Below are positions 22,180 through 29,979 of a stretch of 44,560 bases of DNA, piece by piece (position 1 is the stretch's first letter; each line of letters begins with the position of its first letter). Under the pieces are notes generated by a model. It was not told the DNA's origin, did no database searches, and saw nothing but the letters and a program-made list of their open reading frames with translations. This DNA comes from a virus. The translations under genes were made by a program, and so were the position numbers. The DNA lies in IMG/VR virus record IMGVR_UViG_3300026130_000372, positions 1 to 44,560 of that record; one strand, given 5' to 3'.

Positions 22180-23328
22180 ATGGGAAGTGTATTTGATGTA
22201 AACAATCGTGTAGATCATACATCAGTAAAATCGTTTTTGGATCCTTCAGGTGGTCCAACTATTCAACGTTACGACACATTGAAGTACAAACAGTTTGATC
22301 AACTAACTGACAAACAACTTGGCTTCTTTTGGCGACCTGAAGAAGTAGATATCTATCAAGATGCTAAAGACTTTAAAGGTCTAACAGAACACGAACAGCA
22401 TATCTTTACTTCTAACTTAAAGCGTCAGATTCTTTTAGACAGTGTACAAGGCCGTGCACCGACTGAAGCTTTCGCGCCTATAGTAAGTCTTCCAGAATTA
22501 GAAAACTGGATACAAACTTGGACGTTCTCTGAAACTATTCATAGCCGTTCTTACACACATATTATTCGTAATATCTATAACAACCCATCTAAAATCTTCG
22601 ATGAGATGTTGGATATTAAAGAAATTGTAAGTTGTGCAGACGCTATTAGCAAGTATTACGATGATTTAATCGAGTACAGCATGTACTACAATATGTTTGG
22701 TGAAGGTTCTTTCACTATAATGAAAGGCAACGAAGATAAATCAACCACTAAAACTATTAGCTTGTACGAGCTAAAGAAAAAGTTGTGGCTGACTCTTATG
22801 AGTGTTAACATTCTCGAAGGTGTTCGTTTTTATGTTTCGTTTGCATGTTCATGGGCGTTTGCAGAACTTAAGAAGATGGAAGGTAATGCTAAAATTATTA
22901 AGCTAATTGCTCGTGATGAAAACTTGCACCTTGCTTCTACTCAGATGATGTTGAAGTTCCTTCGTAAAGAAGATGCAGACTTCGAAAAGATTGCACAAGA
23001 AACAGAAGAAGAATGTATACAGATGTTTGTAGATGCAGTAGATCAAGAAAAGATTTGGGCTGACTACTTGTTTAAAGACGGTTCAATGATTGGACTAAAC
23101 ACTCAATTACTAAGCGAATACATCGAGTGGATTGCTACTCGTCGTATGACAAACATTGGACTAAAGAGTCCTTTCTCAGTTAAAAATAATCCACTACCGT
23201 GGACACAAAAATGGATCAGTGGAGCAGACGTACAAGTTGCACCACAAGAAACAGAAATTAGTTCTTACGTCATTGGTGGAACCAAGCAAGACGTAAGCGA
23301 AGACACATTTAAAGGATTCTCACTATGA
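22180..23328 (+). CDS. nrdB: Ribonucleotide reductase small subunit, class Ia
   Basis: The 382-residue protein carries the diiron-tyrosyl radical residues of NrdB: SETIHSRSYTHII has E118, H121 and the radical Y125; E214 lies in ILEGVRFYVS; and ARDENLHL has E247 and H250. The Tyr is present, so this is a normal class Ia subunit. The start at ATG 22180 follows a strong AAGGAAGAGGAG site. It overlaps the glutaredoxin gene by four bases (ATGA), so all three reductase genes are likely expressed together, with an extra promoter before nrdB. Confidence 0.97.
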   Translation: MGSVFDVNNRVDHTSVKSFLDPSGGPTIQRYDTLKYKQFDQLTDKQLGFFWRPEEVDIYQDAKDFKGLTEHEQHIFTSNLKRQILLDSVQGRAPTEAFAPIVSLPELENWIQTWTFSETIHSRSYTHIIRNIYNNPSKIFDEMLDIKEIVSCADAISKYYDDLIEYSMYYNMFGEGSFTIMKGNEDKSTTKTISLYELKKKLWLTLMSVNILEGVRFYVSFACSWAFAELKKMEGNAKIIKLIARDENLHLASTQMMLKFLRKEDADFEKIAQETEEECIQMFVDAVDQEKIWADYLFKDGSMIGLNTQLLSEYIEWIATRRMTNIGLKSPFSVKNNPLPWTQKWISGADVQVAPQETEISSYVIGGTKQDVSEDTFKGFSL

Positions 23329-23576
23329 TAGAAATTTGGGGTAAACCTCATTGTCCTTTTTGCGAACAAGCAAAACAACTTTGCGAAATGCGTGGACTAA
23401 CATACACCTACAAAGAACTTGCAACACACTTTACTCGTGAGGAAGTACTAGAAGAGTTTCCTGGAGCTCGTACATTCCCGCAAATTAAAGTTGATGGCAA
23501 AATTGTAGGTGGCTACAATGAACTAACAAAGTACATCGACGAAACTAACTACACAGGAACAGGCTATACTTTATGA
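23325..23576 (+). CDS. Glutaredoxin of the ribonucleotide reductase operon
   Basis: This 83-residue glutaredoxin has CPFC at residues 9-12 (GKPHCPFCEQAKQLCEM), the 'TFPQIKVDGKIVGGYNEL' cis-Pro segment and normal length. It overlaps nrdB by four bases and is the likely electron donor to the CxxC tail of NrdA. It is distinct from the glutaredoxin at 10965, which has CPSC and pairs with the peroxiredoxin. Confidence 0.93.
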   Translation: MIEIWGKPHCPFCEQAKQLCEMRGLTYTYKELATHFTREEVLEEFPGARTFPQIKVDGKIVGGYNELTKYIDETNYTGTGYTL

Positions 23577-23863
23577 TAATCGAAACACCATACAAAGAAG
23601 GCGACACCATTTCACTGAAACTAAGCTCAGGCGAAGAAATTGTAGCAAGATTAGAAAAAGAAGACGCTAAATACTTTACAGTCAGAAAACCTATGGTTCT
23701 TATTGCACAGCCAGAAGGCCTAGGTTTAGCACCGTTTATGTTTAGTGTATCACCTGATGCCAAATTTAATATAACTGTAACTTCAGTTAGTTGTGTAGCA
23801 AAAACACAAGACGAAATTGGTAAGCAGTACACATCGCAAACAAGCGGTATTCAAATGATTTAA
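23573..23863 (+). CDS. Small barrel-like (Sm/SH3-like) phage protein
   Basis: This 96-residue protein is coupled to the glutaredoxin gene by ATGA. 'EGDTISLKLSSGEEIVARLE' followed by 'KYFTVRKPMVLIAQPEG' reads like the strands of an Sm/LSM-like or SH3-like barrel. I recall homologous small proteins in marine T4-like phages, often beside structural genes. RNA binding is possible but unproven. It is followed by the PAAR gene after twelve bases, so it could instead be a baseplate partner. Confidence 0.5.
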   Translation: MIIETPYKEGDTISLKLSSGEEIVARLEKEDAKYFTVRKPMVLIAQPEGLGLAPFMFSVSPDAKFNITVTSVSCVAKTQDEIGKQYTSQTSGIQMI

Positions 23864-23875
23864 GGAAACAAAGAC

Positions 23876-24226
23876 ATGCCACTAGTAGCAAGAAAAGACG
23901 GAGTAGATATTGTAGATACTGTACACGTATCTGTCGGTGACGCAGATCCGAAAGATGGAATCACCTGCGATGCTGCTCCACAAAATATTGTTACAGAAGC
24001 AGGCAGTCCAGATGTTTTCGTACACAACGTGGGTGTTGTTCGCAAAGGTGACGTCGAACAAGCCCACACTATTCCTCCTGCATGTGCAACACACCAAACT
24101 GGTTTGGCTACGCACAGCCCTAACGTATACGCAAATAACCTAGAAATTGGTAGATTGCATGACACCTATAGTTGTGGTGCAAAAATTATCAACGTAACAC
24201 AAGGCGATGTATACGCAAACAGCTAG
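23876..24226 (+). CDS. PAAR-like baseplate spike tip protein
   Basis: The 116-residue protein has several Gly-Asp and His/Cys-rich turns: 'KDGITCDAAP', 'DVFVHNVGVVRKGD', 'PPACATHQTGLATHSPNVYA', 'NNLEIGRLHDTYSCGAKI'. This layout fits PAAR proteins, which cap the central spike of contractile tails and bind a metal through His and Cys (gp5.4 in T4). The sharpened tip helps pierce the host membrane. The TAG ends one base before a promoter TTGACA. PAAR genes usually sit with baseplate genes, so its place after the reductase operon is notable. Confidence 0.8.
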   Translation: MPLVARKDGVDIVDTVHVSVGDADPKDGITCDAAPQNIVTEAGSPDVFVHNVGVVRKGDVEQAHTIPPACATHQTGLATHSPNVYANNLEIGRLHDTYSCGAKIINVTQGDVYANS

Positions 24227-24255
24227 TTGACAACTAGCATCAACGGTGCTATACT
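24222..24255 (+). promoter_or_regulatory. Sigma70-type promoter with palindrome over -35
   Basis: TTGACA (24227-24232), a 17-base spacer and TATACT (24250-24255). The -35 lies in the middle of GCTAGTTGACAACTAGC (24222-24238), a palindrome that includes the PAAR stop. A further conserved leader AAGGCAATTAGGAAGGCAC follows before ATG 24289. Confidence 0.65.
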
Positions 24256-24288
24256 AATGCTATAATAAGGCAATTAGGAAGGCACACT

Positions 24289-24876
24289 ATGAAAAAAGAT
24301 AAAGTAATTCTTGTTGACGCAGACGGCGTACTCTTAGATTGGGAATACGCATTTGATCAGTGGATGGCTCGTCACGGGTACACTATTAAAGTAACAGGCG
24401 ATTACAAGATGGACATCAAGTACGGCTTAAGCCGACAAGATACAATGCGTCTTGTGCGTATGTTTAACGAAAGTGCTTGGATACGTAAACTTCCTCCGTT
24501 ACGTGATGCAATGAAGTATGTTCGCAAACTACACGTTGACCACGGATATATTTTCCACGTAATAACATCTTTGAGTAACGATCAGTATGCTCAACACTTG
24601 CGTACTAAAAATCTGCGTGAGCTCTTCGGCGATACAGTGTTTGAGAAGTATGTTTACTTAGACACAGGCGCAGATAAAGATCACGTTCTAAAAGAATACA
24701 AAGATACTGGATGCTTCTGGGTCGAAGACAAACCTCAGAACGCAGAAGTTGGAGCAGTATTTGGTCTTAATAGTTTACTTATGCTACATGACCACAACGA
24801 AGATCACGAAATAATTTATAACAATATTACAAAAGTAGTAAACTGGAAAGAAATTTACGATATAATCACTGCATGA
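24289..24876 (+). CDS. HAD-family phosphatase (5'-nucleotidase-like)
   Basis: The 195-residue protein opens with KVILVDADGVLLDWEYAF, the HAD motif I (D-x-D-G), followed by 'FHVITSLSNDQYAQHLRTKN' as motif II (Ser/Thr near residue 86) and 'KDTGCFWVEDKPQNAEVGAV' as motif IV (E-D-x3-N-A). This pattern fits the phage 5'(3')-deoxyribonucleotidase-like group. It probably dephosphorylates nucleotides or another small phosphate ester in the cytoplasm. It is the first gene behind a host-type promoter and probably early. Confidence 0.82.
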   Translation: MKKDKVILVDADGVLLDWEYAFDQWMARHGYTIKVTGDYKMDIKYGLSRQDTMRLVRMFNESAWIRKLPPLRDAMKYVRKLHVDHGYIFHVITSLSNDQYAQHLRTKNLRELFGDTVFEKYVYLDTGADKDHVLKEYKDTGCFWVEDKPQNAEVGAVFGLNSLLMLHDHNEDHEIIYNNITKVVNWKEIYDIITA

Positions 24877-24885
24877 GATTCATAT

Positions 24886-25023
24886 ATGAAACACATAAGA
24901 ACTCCGCAAAAACCTAAACCGTATGCGCCAAAGAAACAAAAAGAAAAAACGCATCGGTTGCGCACTATTAGACCGTGTAAGAAACAGAAACATAGATTAG
25001 ATTGGAAAAACGATGAATTGTAA
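24886..25023 (+). CDS. Small, very basic phage protein
   Basis: The 45-residue protein begins MKHIRTPQKPKPYAPKKQKE and ends HRLDWKNDEL. It is rich in Lys, Arg and Pro. It starts ten bases after the HAD stop and overlaps the next gene by 11 bases in another frame. It could be a nucleic-acid binding peptide. The close spacing and coding-like composition support it; no family is recognised. Confidence 0.5.
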   Translation: MKHIRTPQKPKPYAPKKQKEKTHRLRTIRPCKKQKHRLDWKNDEL

Positions 25024-25318
25024 ACAAGGCGATGCGGCTGTAATTGTATTTTCATTACGCCCAGAAAATGTAGGCAGAGTTGTAAACGTAGCAGAATACA
25101 TAGGCAAATTTAAGGAAAACGAAACTTTTGAGTTTAGAGGAATTCCTTGTAAAGCACTGGTTCATGATCACTATTGGTGGGTTGAAGCTGACGATTTAAG
25201 TATTATGCTAGGACCCAGTCCTCGAGCGTATATTGCAGACAGTTGGCTACGACCTATTAAGCCGCCACAAGAAGAAACAGAAGAAACGGTTGAAAAAGAG
25301 ATTGACATCTTCGCATAA
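25013..25318 (+). CDS. Small phage protein with KOW/SH3-like start
   Basis: The 101-residue protein begins MNCKQGDAAVIVFSLRPENV, and its first half ('GRVVNVAEYIGKFKENETFE') reads like a small beta barrel that handles a 'GD-x-A-x-V' turn. Its acidic tail (EETEETVEKEIDIFA) is lost in the promoter region of the next gene. Function is unknown. It lies in an early-type operon with the HAD phosphatase. Confidence 0.5.
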   Translation: MNCKQGDAAVIVFSLRPENVGRVVNVAEYIGKFKENETFEFRGIPCKALVHDHYWWVEADDLSIMLGPSPRAYIADSWLRPIKPPQEETEETVEKEIDIFA

Positions 25319-25337
25319 GTATGTATAATACATACTT
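25302..25337 (+). promoter_or_regulatory. Sigma70-type promoter with palindrome over -10
   Basis: TTGACA (25302-25307), a 16-base spacer and TATAAT (25324-25329). The arms AAGTATGTA (25317-25325) and TACATACTT (25329-25337) place the -10 at the centre of a near-perfect 21-base palindrome. This is an operator-like position for a repressor or a hairpin in read-through RNA. Confidence 0.7.
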
Positions 25338-25354
25338 TAGAAAAGGAGAGTGTC

Positions 25355-25513
25355 ATGGCAAAGAAAGTAACTGCGCCAAAACAGCGCAACTTAGTCGCAA
25401 AATACTTGCGTCAATACAACAAAGCAACCGTTGAGCGTGATCGTAAGAAAATGCAAAAGAACGGCTATGTTAAACACAAAGGTAAGCCGTTATCTATAAG
25501 TGTGTTTGCATAG
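25355..25513 (+). CDS. Small, highly basic phage protein
   Basis: This 52-residue protein (MAKKVTAPKQRNLVAKYLRQ, then YNKATVERDRKKMQKNGYVK) starts at ATG 25355 behind AAAGGAGAG. It is over a quarter Lys/Arg and predicted helical. A monocistronic layout with a strong promoter and terminator suggests a needed small product, perhaps a ribosome- or RNA-associated peptide. The family is not recognised. Confidence 0.6.
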   Translation: MAKKVTAPKQRNLVAKYLRQYNKATVERDRKKMQKNGYVKHKGKPLSISVFA

Positions 25514-25530
25514 TACATTTATAGATAACG
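25488..25530 (+). repeat. 12-base inverted repeat over a gene's 3' end
   Basis: CGTTATCTATAA (25488-25499) is exactly complementary to TTATAGATAACG (25519-25530) and encloses the stop codon of the small basic gene. It precedes the terminator at 25542 by twelve bases. It could be an mRNA 3' stability hairpin or a processing site. Confidence 0.5.
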
Positions 25531-25541
25531 ACTTATCATAG

Positions 25542-25565
25542 AAGCACCTTCGGGTGCTTTTTTTG
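25542..25565 (+). terminator. Rho-independent terminator with TTCG loop
   Basis: AAGCACC (25542-25548) pairs with GGTGCTT (25553-25559) around TTCG, then a T run. Confidence 0.9.
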
Positions 25566-25572
25566 TGGCTGC

Positions 25573-25581
25573 AATAAATAC
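25573..25581 (+). promoter_or_regulatory. Late promoter box
   Basis: AATAAATAC lies 24 bases before ATG 25606; the leader includes AGGGAATAAC as binding site. Confidence 0.55.
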
Positions 25582-25605
25582 TTATATGTTAATGAGGGAA
25601 TAACA

Positions 25606-25839
25606 ATGTCACATACAGATCCTATAAAGATCTTAATAGAATTCTTAAACGGCGATAGTAAATCTGCATATGTTTACTTAGAACCGGGCGATCGCCTACA
25701 AGATTTAATCAATGACGAAAGATACTTCTTACCCGTATGCTTTATGGTTAACTCAGATGATCCGTCATACAGATGTACAATGATTAACAAACAACAAATT
25801 TTTAGCATAGAGGAGTGGTCAGAAGATGTACGAATATAA
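25606..25839 (+). CDS. Small beta-rich phage protein
   Basis: This 77-residue protein begins MSHTDPIKILIEFLNGDSKS and continues 'AYVYLEPGDRLQDLINDERY', which reads like a small barrel similar to the DUF6812/PilZ-like proteins of bacteria. The comparison is loose. It overlaps the nuclease gene by 14 bases. If the likeness is real it could relate to nucleotide signalling, but it lacks the RxxxR and D/NxSxxG motifs of PilZ domains, so c-di-GMP binding is not supported. Confidence 0.45.
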   Translation: MSHTDPIKILIEFLNGDSKSAYVYLEPGDRLQDLINDERYFLPVCFMVNSDDPSYRCTMINKQQIFSIEEWSEDVRI

Positions 25840-26284
25840 ATGTAAAATAGTCCGTGTTGTAGACGGAGATACTGTTGACGTAGACGTTGACCTAGGTTTT
25901 GGAATATGGATGCACAATGAGCGTGTTCGTATTGCAGGTATAGACACTCCGGAGTGTCGTACTTCAGACGAAGTAGAAAGAATATTCGGAAACCTAGCAA
26001 AAGCAAGAGTAGAAGAGTTACTACCAGTAGGAAGTTATCATACACTAAAGAGTCAAGACTTTAAGGGCAAGTTCGGACGCATCTTAGGCGATATAATTCT
26101 TAAAGAACACAGCGTATACTTAACAGATTTGTTATTGGCAGAAAACTTAGCTGTAATATACAGTGGACAGTCTAAAGATGATATAGAAGCAGGGCACTTA
26201 CACAATAGACAGAAACTATTAGATTCCGGTGTAGTAAGTCAAGAAGAGTATGATGCAGCAGTGCTACTTATGGAGAATAAGTAA
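25826..26284 (+). CDS. Staphylococcal nuclease-like thermonuclease
   Basis: The 152-residue SNase-fold protein has 'VVDGDTVDVDVDLGFGIWMH', then 'VRIAGIDTPECRT' (the R and D of the active site), followed by 'DVERIFGN'-like and 'KGKFGRILGDIIL' (catalytic Arg in KFGR). The active-site Asp and Arg residues fit those of SNase, which cleaves DNA and RNA with calcium. It probably degrades host nucleic acid. It is coupled to its upstream neighbour by 14 bases and to the DUF1353 gene by TAATG. Confidence 0.9.
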   Translation: MYEYKCKIVRVVDGDTVDVDVDLGFGIWMHNERVRIAGIDTPECRTSDEVERIFGNLAKARVEELLPVGSYHTLKSQDFKGKFGRILGDIILKEHSVYLTDLLLAENLAVIYSGQSKDDIEAGHLHNRQKLLDSGVVSQEEYDAAVLLMENK

Positions 26285-26889
26285 TGGACAATAAATTATT
26301 AGATTTTTTAATCGAACAAGCAATAGTATGGTGGCAGTTTACAACAGTTGCTATACTAATCCTTATCGGCTGGATTATTAACTTATTTGGTATAGACCAA
26401 GACGAACCTATAGTTGGTTTTAAATACACTACAATGCCTGTGATGCGTCCTATTAAAATAGATACAGCTGGCAAGGGATTCTGGGGTGCTATTAAACTGT
26501 GGCTACTCGGTGTACGCACTTGGGAAATTGTAGAGGACTGGCATTTCGAATTAAAAGAAAGACAATACGTAATACCTAAAGGATTTATTTTCGACGGTGC
26601 CAGCGTACCAAAATTTATATCAGCTTGGTTGTCGCCTACAGGTGTACTACTAATTGCAGGCCTTGTCCACGATTACATTTACAAGTACCAAGTATTGCTT
26701 CTAGATAAACCAAAGCATCCTATACATATGTTTAATCAAAAAGAAGCAGATAAATTGTTCCGTGACATTAACATCGAACAGAACGGTTTTCACTTGTTAA
26801 ATTATCTTGCCTATTGGGGATTACGTATAGGCGGTTTTATTGCATGGAATGGACATCGCAAGCGCAATTGTAAAATTGGCGAAAAATAA
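26284..26889 (+). CDS. DUF1353-family protein with membrane start
   Basis: The 201-residue protein opens with a hydrophobic segment (WWQFTTVAILILIGWIINLF), so it is likely membrane anchored. The remainder matches DUF1353: 'YVIPKGFIFDGASVPKFISA' and 'VHDYIYKYQ' (H-D-Y), a family common in phages and prophages and predicted to be a hydrolase or lysis-associated enzyme. The TAA is followed directly by a promoter. The role in lysis or cell-wall processing is inferred. Confidence 0.82.
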   Translation: MDNKLLDFLIEQAIVWWQFTTVAILILIGWIINLFGIDQDEPIVGFKYTTMPVMRPIKIDTAGKGFWGAIKLWLLGVRTWEIVEDWHFELKERQYVIPKGFIFDGASVPKFISAWLSPTGVLLIAGLVHDYIYKYQVLLLDKPKHPIHMFNQKEADKLFRDINIEQNGFHLLNYLAYWGLRIGGFIAWNGHRKRNCKIGEK

Positions 26890-26890
26890 G

Positions 26891-26947
26891 TTGACACACT
26901 AACCGAACCCTGCTATAATAGTTACACGTTAATTAGATAGCAGGGTT
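26891..26947 (+). promoter_or_regulatory. Sigma70-type promoter in an 11-base inverted repeat
   Basis: TTGACA (26891-26896), a 17-base spacer and TATAAT (26914-26919). AACCCTGCTAT (26906-26916) is perfectly complementary to ATAGCAGGGTT (26937-26947), whose AGGG is the binding site for ATG 26954 and which ends in T's. In read-through RNA the site would be buried and transcription may end. RNA from this promoter lacks the left arm. Confidence 0.75.
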
Positions 26948-26953
26948 TTATAT

Positions 26954-27394
26954 ATGACAATGCACTTGGCAACCGGCCTCAGCACAATCAACACTAAAAA
27001 ACGCAAACCTAAGAAACTAACTCAAAAAGACATGGAACGTCTTACTACTGAGTGGCGTCAATACAACAAACGTATGCGTCAAACTCACAATCACAAGTTG
27101 CAGTTTGATACACTAGAAGATTACATTGCATACACTAAAGGTCAGTATAAACCCAAGCGTACCAAAGAAAAGGAGTTCAAAGAGTATGCGCCGTCCAAAC
27201 CGCCTATCCGCGACACAAAGGAGTATCCAAGCCTACAAACTTCGGACGCGATCCCAGAGTCGTGTGCAAGAAAAGAGTCGCCAAAGTACACAGGAGACCT
27301 CATCTGTGGAATCGGAACAATGCACAAATCCAACGCAGTCCCAATCATGCGAGGAACAAAACAAGCCGAAGAACTAGCACGTATGCGTCGGTAA
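26954..27394 (+). CDS. Conserved basic phage protein
   Basis: The 146-residue protein begins MTMHLATGLSTINTKKRKPK. 'LTTEWRQYNKRMRQTHNHKL' and 'TLEDYIAYTKGQYKPKRTKE' are strongly basic. I recall similar 'MHLxxGxSTINTKKRK' proteins as common in marine T4-like phages, without a known function. It has a host-type promoter and so is probably early. The C-terminal half contains short Cys/His turns ('SCARKESPKYTGDLICGIGT'), possibly a metal site. Confidence 0.6.
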   Translation: MTMHLATGLSTINTKKRKPKKLTQKDMERLTTEWRQYNKRMRQTHNHKLQFDTLEDYIAYTKGQYKPKRTKEKEFKEYAPSKPPIRDTKEYPSLQTSDAIPESCARKESPKYTGDLICGIGTMHKSNAVPIMRGTKQAEELARMRR

Positions 27395-27414
27395 TCTAAC
27401 AAAGGAGAAATATA

Positions 27415-27618
27415 ATGAGCTGGGAAATCGTATTAGTCATAGCACTTATTTTTGGTACTTACCGAATGACATATAAGGCAGGATTTAAGAAAGGTGCCGA
27501 ACACGGCATGAGTGAGCATGAACGTTATGTTCAAGCACTTCTTAGTGGGGGTGTCGAAGGATCTGAAAAAGCTCGTGTTACATATGAAAAATTAAAAGCT
27601 ATTATGGAGAAGAAATAA
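27415..27618 (+). CDS. Small membrane-anchored protein
   Basis: The 67-residue protein has one N-terminal membrane span (MSWEIVLVIALIFGTYRMTY) followed by a soluble charged part with two short helices. It starts behind AAAGGAGAAATATA. It could be a small envelope protein; it sits one base before the next gene. Confidence 0.55.
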   Translation: MSWEIVLVIALIFGTYRMTYKAGFKKGAEHGMSEHERYVQALLSGGVEGSEKARVTYEKLKAIMEKK

Positions 27619-27619
27619 T

Positions 27620-27859
27620 ATGTGGCGATTATTTAGAGCAGCAGTAGGCGAGCTTGGTATACTCGGTACATTGTTTATGATCGTAGCTATCCCTGCCGCT
27701 ATGCTTGGTTTGTGGCTACTAGTTGGAGCAATTGTAAATGCTATTTTTGATTGGGGATATGAAAAGAACGAATGGGCAATGATTGGCATCGGCGCAATTA
27801 CGGTTATGATTCTTGGATTAATCAATCAGTGGATGAACAAAAATAACGTTAAATGGTAA
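27620..27859 (+). CDS. Small two-span membrane protein
   Basis: The 79-residue protein has two membrane spans (GILGTLFMIVAIPAAMLGLW and 'WAMIGIGAITVMILGLINQW'), a short loop between them and a Lys-Trp end. Two-span proteins of this length next to a secreted SleB hydrolase, 14 bases upstream of its start, fit a holin-like or accessory role. The order fits a lysis cluster, but there is no experimental support. Confidence 0.55.
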   Translation: MWRLFRAAVGELGILGTLFMIVAIPAAMLGLWLLVGAIVNAIFDWGYEKNEWAMIGIGAITVMILGLINQWMNKNNVKW

Positions 27860-27873
27860 AGAAAGGAAACACA

Positions 27874-28365
27874 ATGAAGTTTTATATTATGGCAGCAGTA
27901 ATGCTAGTAATGGCGTCTGCTGCTAACGCAAAGGGTCTGTACAGTGCGGAAGACCGTCCTGAAGAGTGGTGCCTAGCACAAAACATCTATTACGAAGCAC
28001 GAGGTTCTAGCTACGCTGATATGATTGCTGTAGCTGATGTAGTACTAAATCGTGTAGAAGACACTCGTTACCCGAACACAGTATGCGAAGTAGTACAGCA
28101 AGGAGAGAAGAACGCCAACGGCACAATGAAACGTCATCGCTGTCAGTTCAGTTGGTACTGTGACGGCAAGAGTGATTGGCCTGCTAATACAGATGCTTGG
28201 GTACTAGCACAACAAATTGCATACAACATGTACACACTTGATAACTTTCGCGGCCTTACTGAAGGCGCAACACACTATCACGCAGATTATGTAAACCCGA
28301 GTTGGGCCCGCACACTAACACTTACTGGAACTATCGGTGTACATAAATTCTATCGCTGGGAGTAA
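27874..28365 (+). CDS. Secreted cell-wall hydrolase, SleB/CwlJ type
   Basis: The 163-residue protein starts MKFYIMAAVMLVMASAANAK, a Sec signal peptide; ATG 27874 has AAAGGAAAC in front. The mature domain has 'WCLAQNIYYEARGSSYADMI' with the catalytic Glu of the SleB family, 'VADVVLNRVEDTRYPNTVC', and 'HYHADYVNPSWAR'. SleB-type enzymes cut peptidoglycan. In a phage this is the likely endolysin, exported by the host Sec pathway. It follows two small membrane proteins, so 27415-28365 may be a lysis cassette. Confidence 0.9.
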   Translation: MKFYIMAAVMLVMASAANAKGLYSAEDRPEEWCLAQNIYYEARGSSYADMIAVADVVLNRVEDTRYPNTVCEVVQQGEKNANGTMKRHRCQFSWYCDGKSDWPANTDAWVLAQQIAYNMYTLDNFRGLTEGATHYHADYVNPSWARTLTLTGTIGVHKFYRWE

Positions 28366-28395
28366 TAAGATAGCTTTATTTGTAATGTATAACAG

Positions 28396-28404
28396 GTTAA
28401 ATAC
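28396..28404 (+). promoter_or_regulatory. Late-type box directly before a start codon
   Basis: GTTAAATAC ends six bases before ATG 28411, with no ribosome binding site in between, so transcripts may start at the ATG. Confidence 0.45.
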
Positions 28405-28410
28405 ATTACT

Positions 28411-29979
28411 ATGTTCTTAGCGATATTAACTTTAATTACAGCCCTTTCGATTAGTGCTGTTGCAATATACTATTCTGTCGCAGGCCTTATGACTATCTTT
28501 GCTGCGGCAGCTATACCTATTATGATTATGGGCGGCATACTAGAAGTTAGCAAACTAGTCACCGCAGTATGGTTGCATAGATATTGGAGACAAGCTACAT
28601 GGTGGCTTAAATCTTATCTAACTACAGCCGTAATTGTCCTTATGTTTATTACAAGCATGGGTATCTTTGGCTTCTTATCCAAAGCACACATTGAGCAAAC
28701 TGCAAGTGCCAACGAAGGCATTGCACAAATTGAACGCATTACAAAAGAAATTGCCCGCAACGAAGAAGTTATTGCCAGAGCTGAAGCAAAGATTCAAGAT
28801 TTAGAAACATCAGGAACTGGGGCTACCACACAACTACAAGAACAAATTGATCGTGAACAGCAACGTATTAGCACAGCATACGAGCGTATACAACCTGCTA
28901 TTGACGAACAAAATGCTATCATTGCACAGCAGTCGCAATTATTCCAAAGCGAGCTAGACAAAATTGATACTGACCTTGCTAAACTACAAGGCTATATTGA
29001 CACAGGTGAAATTGCTAAAGCACAAGGTATGGTAGGTGCTAAAGCAGATGGTGCATATGGTCCTAGGACTGCGGCAGCATTTACAGCATATCAAGAACGC
29101 AAAGCACAGGAGCGTGATGTGTGGCTACAGCGTATACAAGATGCTGCACAGTCGCCTGTAGTAATAGCAGCCCGCGAAGAAATTAAACGATTACGTGCTA
29201 ATGCCGACGAGCAAATTGCACAGTCAAATGCACTTATCAACAACCTAAGAGACCAATTAAAGTCTAACAACGGTAATGATCTTCAAACGATATTAAACGA
29301 ACAAAACGAACGTGTCCGTACTGCATCGAATGAGATCGATCGATTGATAGATGAAAAATTTTCGCTCGAAGCAGACTACCGTAAACTAGAAGCAGAAGTA
29401 GGTCCTGTAAAATACATTGCTGAGTTTATCTACGGTGAACAAGCAGATACTAACTTATTAGAAGAGGCAGTACGTTGGGTTATCATTACAATTATATTTG
29501 TCTTTGACCCGCTTGCTGTACTATTATTGATTGCAAGCCAATACACGTTTGAATTACACCGCAGACGTAAAGACGATCAACAGGAGAGTCTTCGGCTCGA
29601 AAAACAAGAACAACAGTTAAATGACAACACTAGCAATAATATTATTGCTCCTCAAGTACCTCAAGAAGAGAAAGGACAAGTAGATGACCATATTGTATCT
29701 GACGATGTTGGAACCGGAGATAATGGAGGAGACTCTACCAACGGAATGGCTGTGGCCGAACAAGAAATAGACACTCGCACAGAAGAAGAAATTAAACGCA
29801 CAAACGAATACGAAATAAAAGAACAATCAATTGATTGGAAGGCAGCTAAACACGCATGGAAAGACAAGCATCCAAATGAGACACTCAAAGAGTGGAAGTA
29901 TAGATATATACGTGGAGAAATAGATAGTTTACCATGGGAAGAAGATGCACACAATCAATCTAATAACAGCACCGGATAA
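28411..29979 (+). CDS. Large membrane coiled-coil protein with peptidoglycan-binding-like segment
   Basis: The 522-residue protein starts with three membrane spans (first 100 residues, including 'AIPIMIMGGILEVSKLVTAV'), then 250 residues of coiled coil, a fourth span near residues 352-374 ('WVIITIIFVFDPLAVLLLIA') and a charged tail. In the coil, 'QGMVGAKADGAYGPRTAAAF' looks like a peptidoglycan-binding type-1 repeat. I recall this membrane/coil layout from marine T4-like phages. It could tether the membrane to the cell wall during infection. The start has no binding site and a late box nearby. Confidence 0.6.
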   Translation: MFLAILTLITALSISAVAIYYSVAGLMTIFAAAAIPIMIMGGILEVSKLVTAVWLHRYWRQATWWLKSYLTTAVIVLMFITSMGIFGFLSKAHIEQTASANEGIAQIERITKEIARNEEVIARAEAKIQDLETSGTGATTQLQEQIDREQQRISTAYERIQPAIDEQNAIIAQQSQLFQSELDKIDTDLAKLQGYIDTGEIAKAQGMVGAKADGAYGPRTAAAFTAYQERKAQERDVWLQRIQDAAQSPVVIAAREEIKRLRANADEQIAQSNALINNLRDQLKSNNGNDLQTILNEQNERVRTASNEIDRLIDEKFSLEADYRKLEAEVGPVKYIAEFIYGEQADTNLLEEAVRWVIITIIFVFDPLAVLLLIASQYTFELHRRRKDDQQESLRLEKQEQQLNDNTSNNIIAPQVPQEEKGQVDDHIVSDDVGTGDNGGDSTNGMAVAEQEIDTRTEEEIKRTNEYEIKEQSIDWKAAKHAWKDKHPNETLKEWKYRYIRGEIDSLPWEEDAHNQSNNSTG

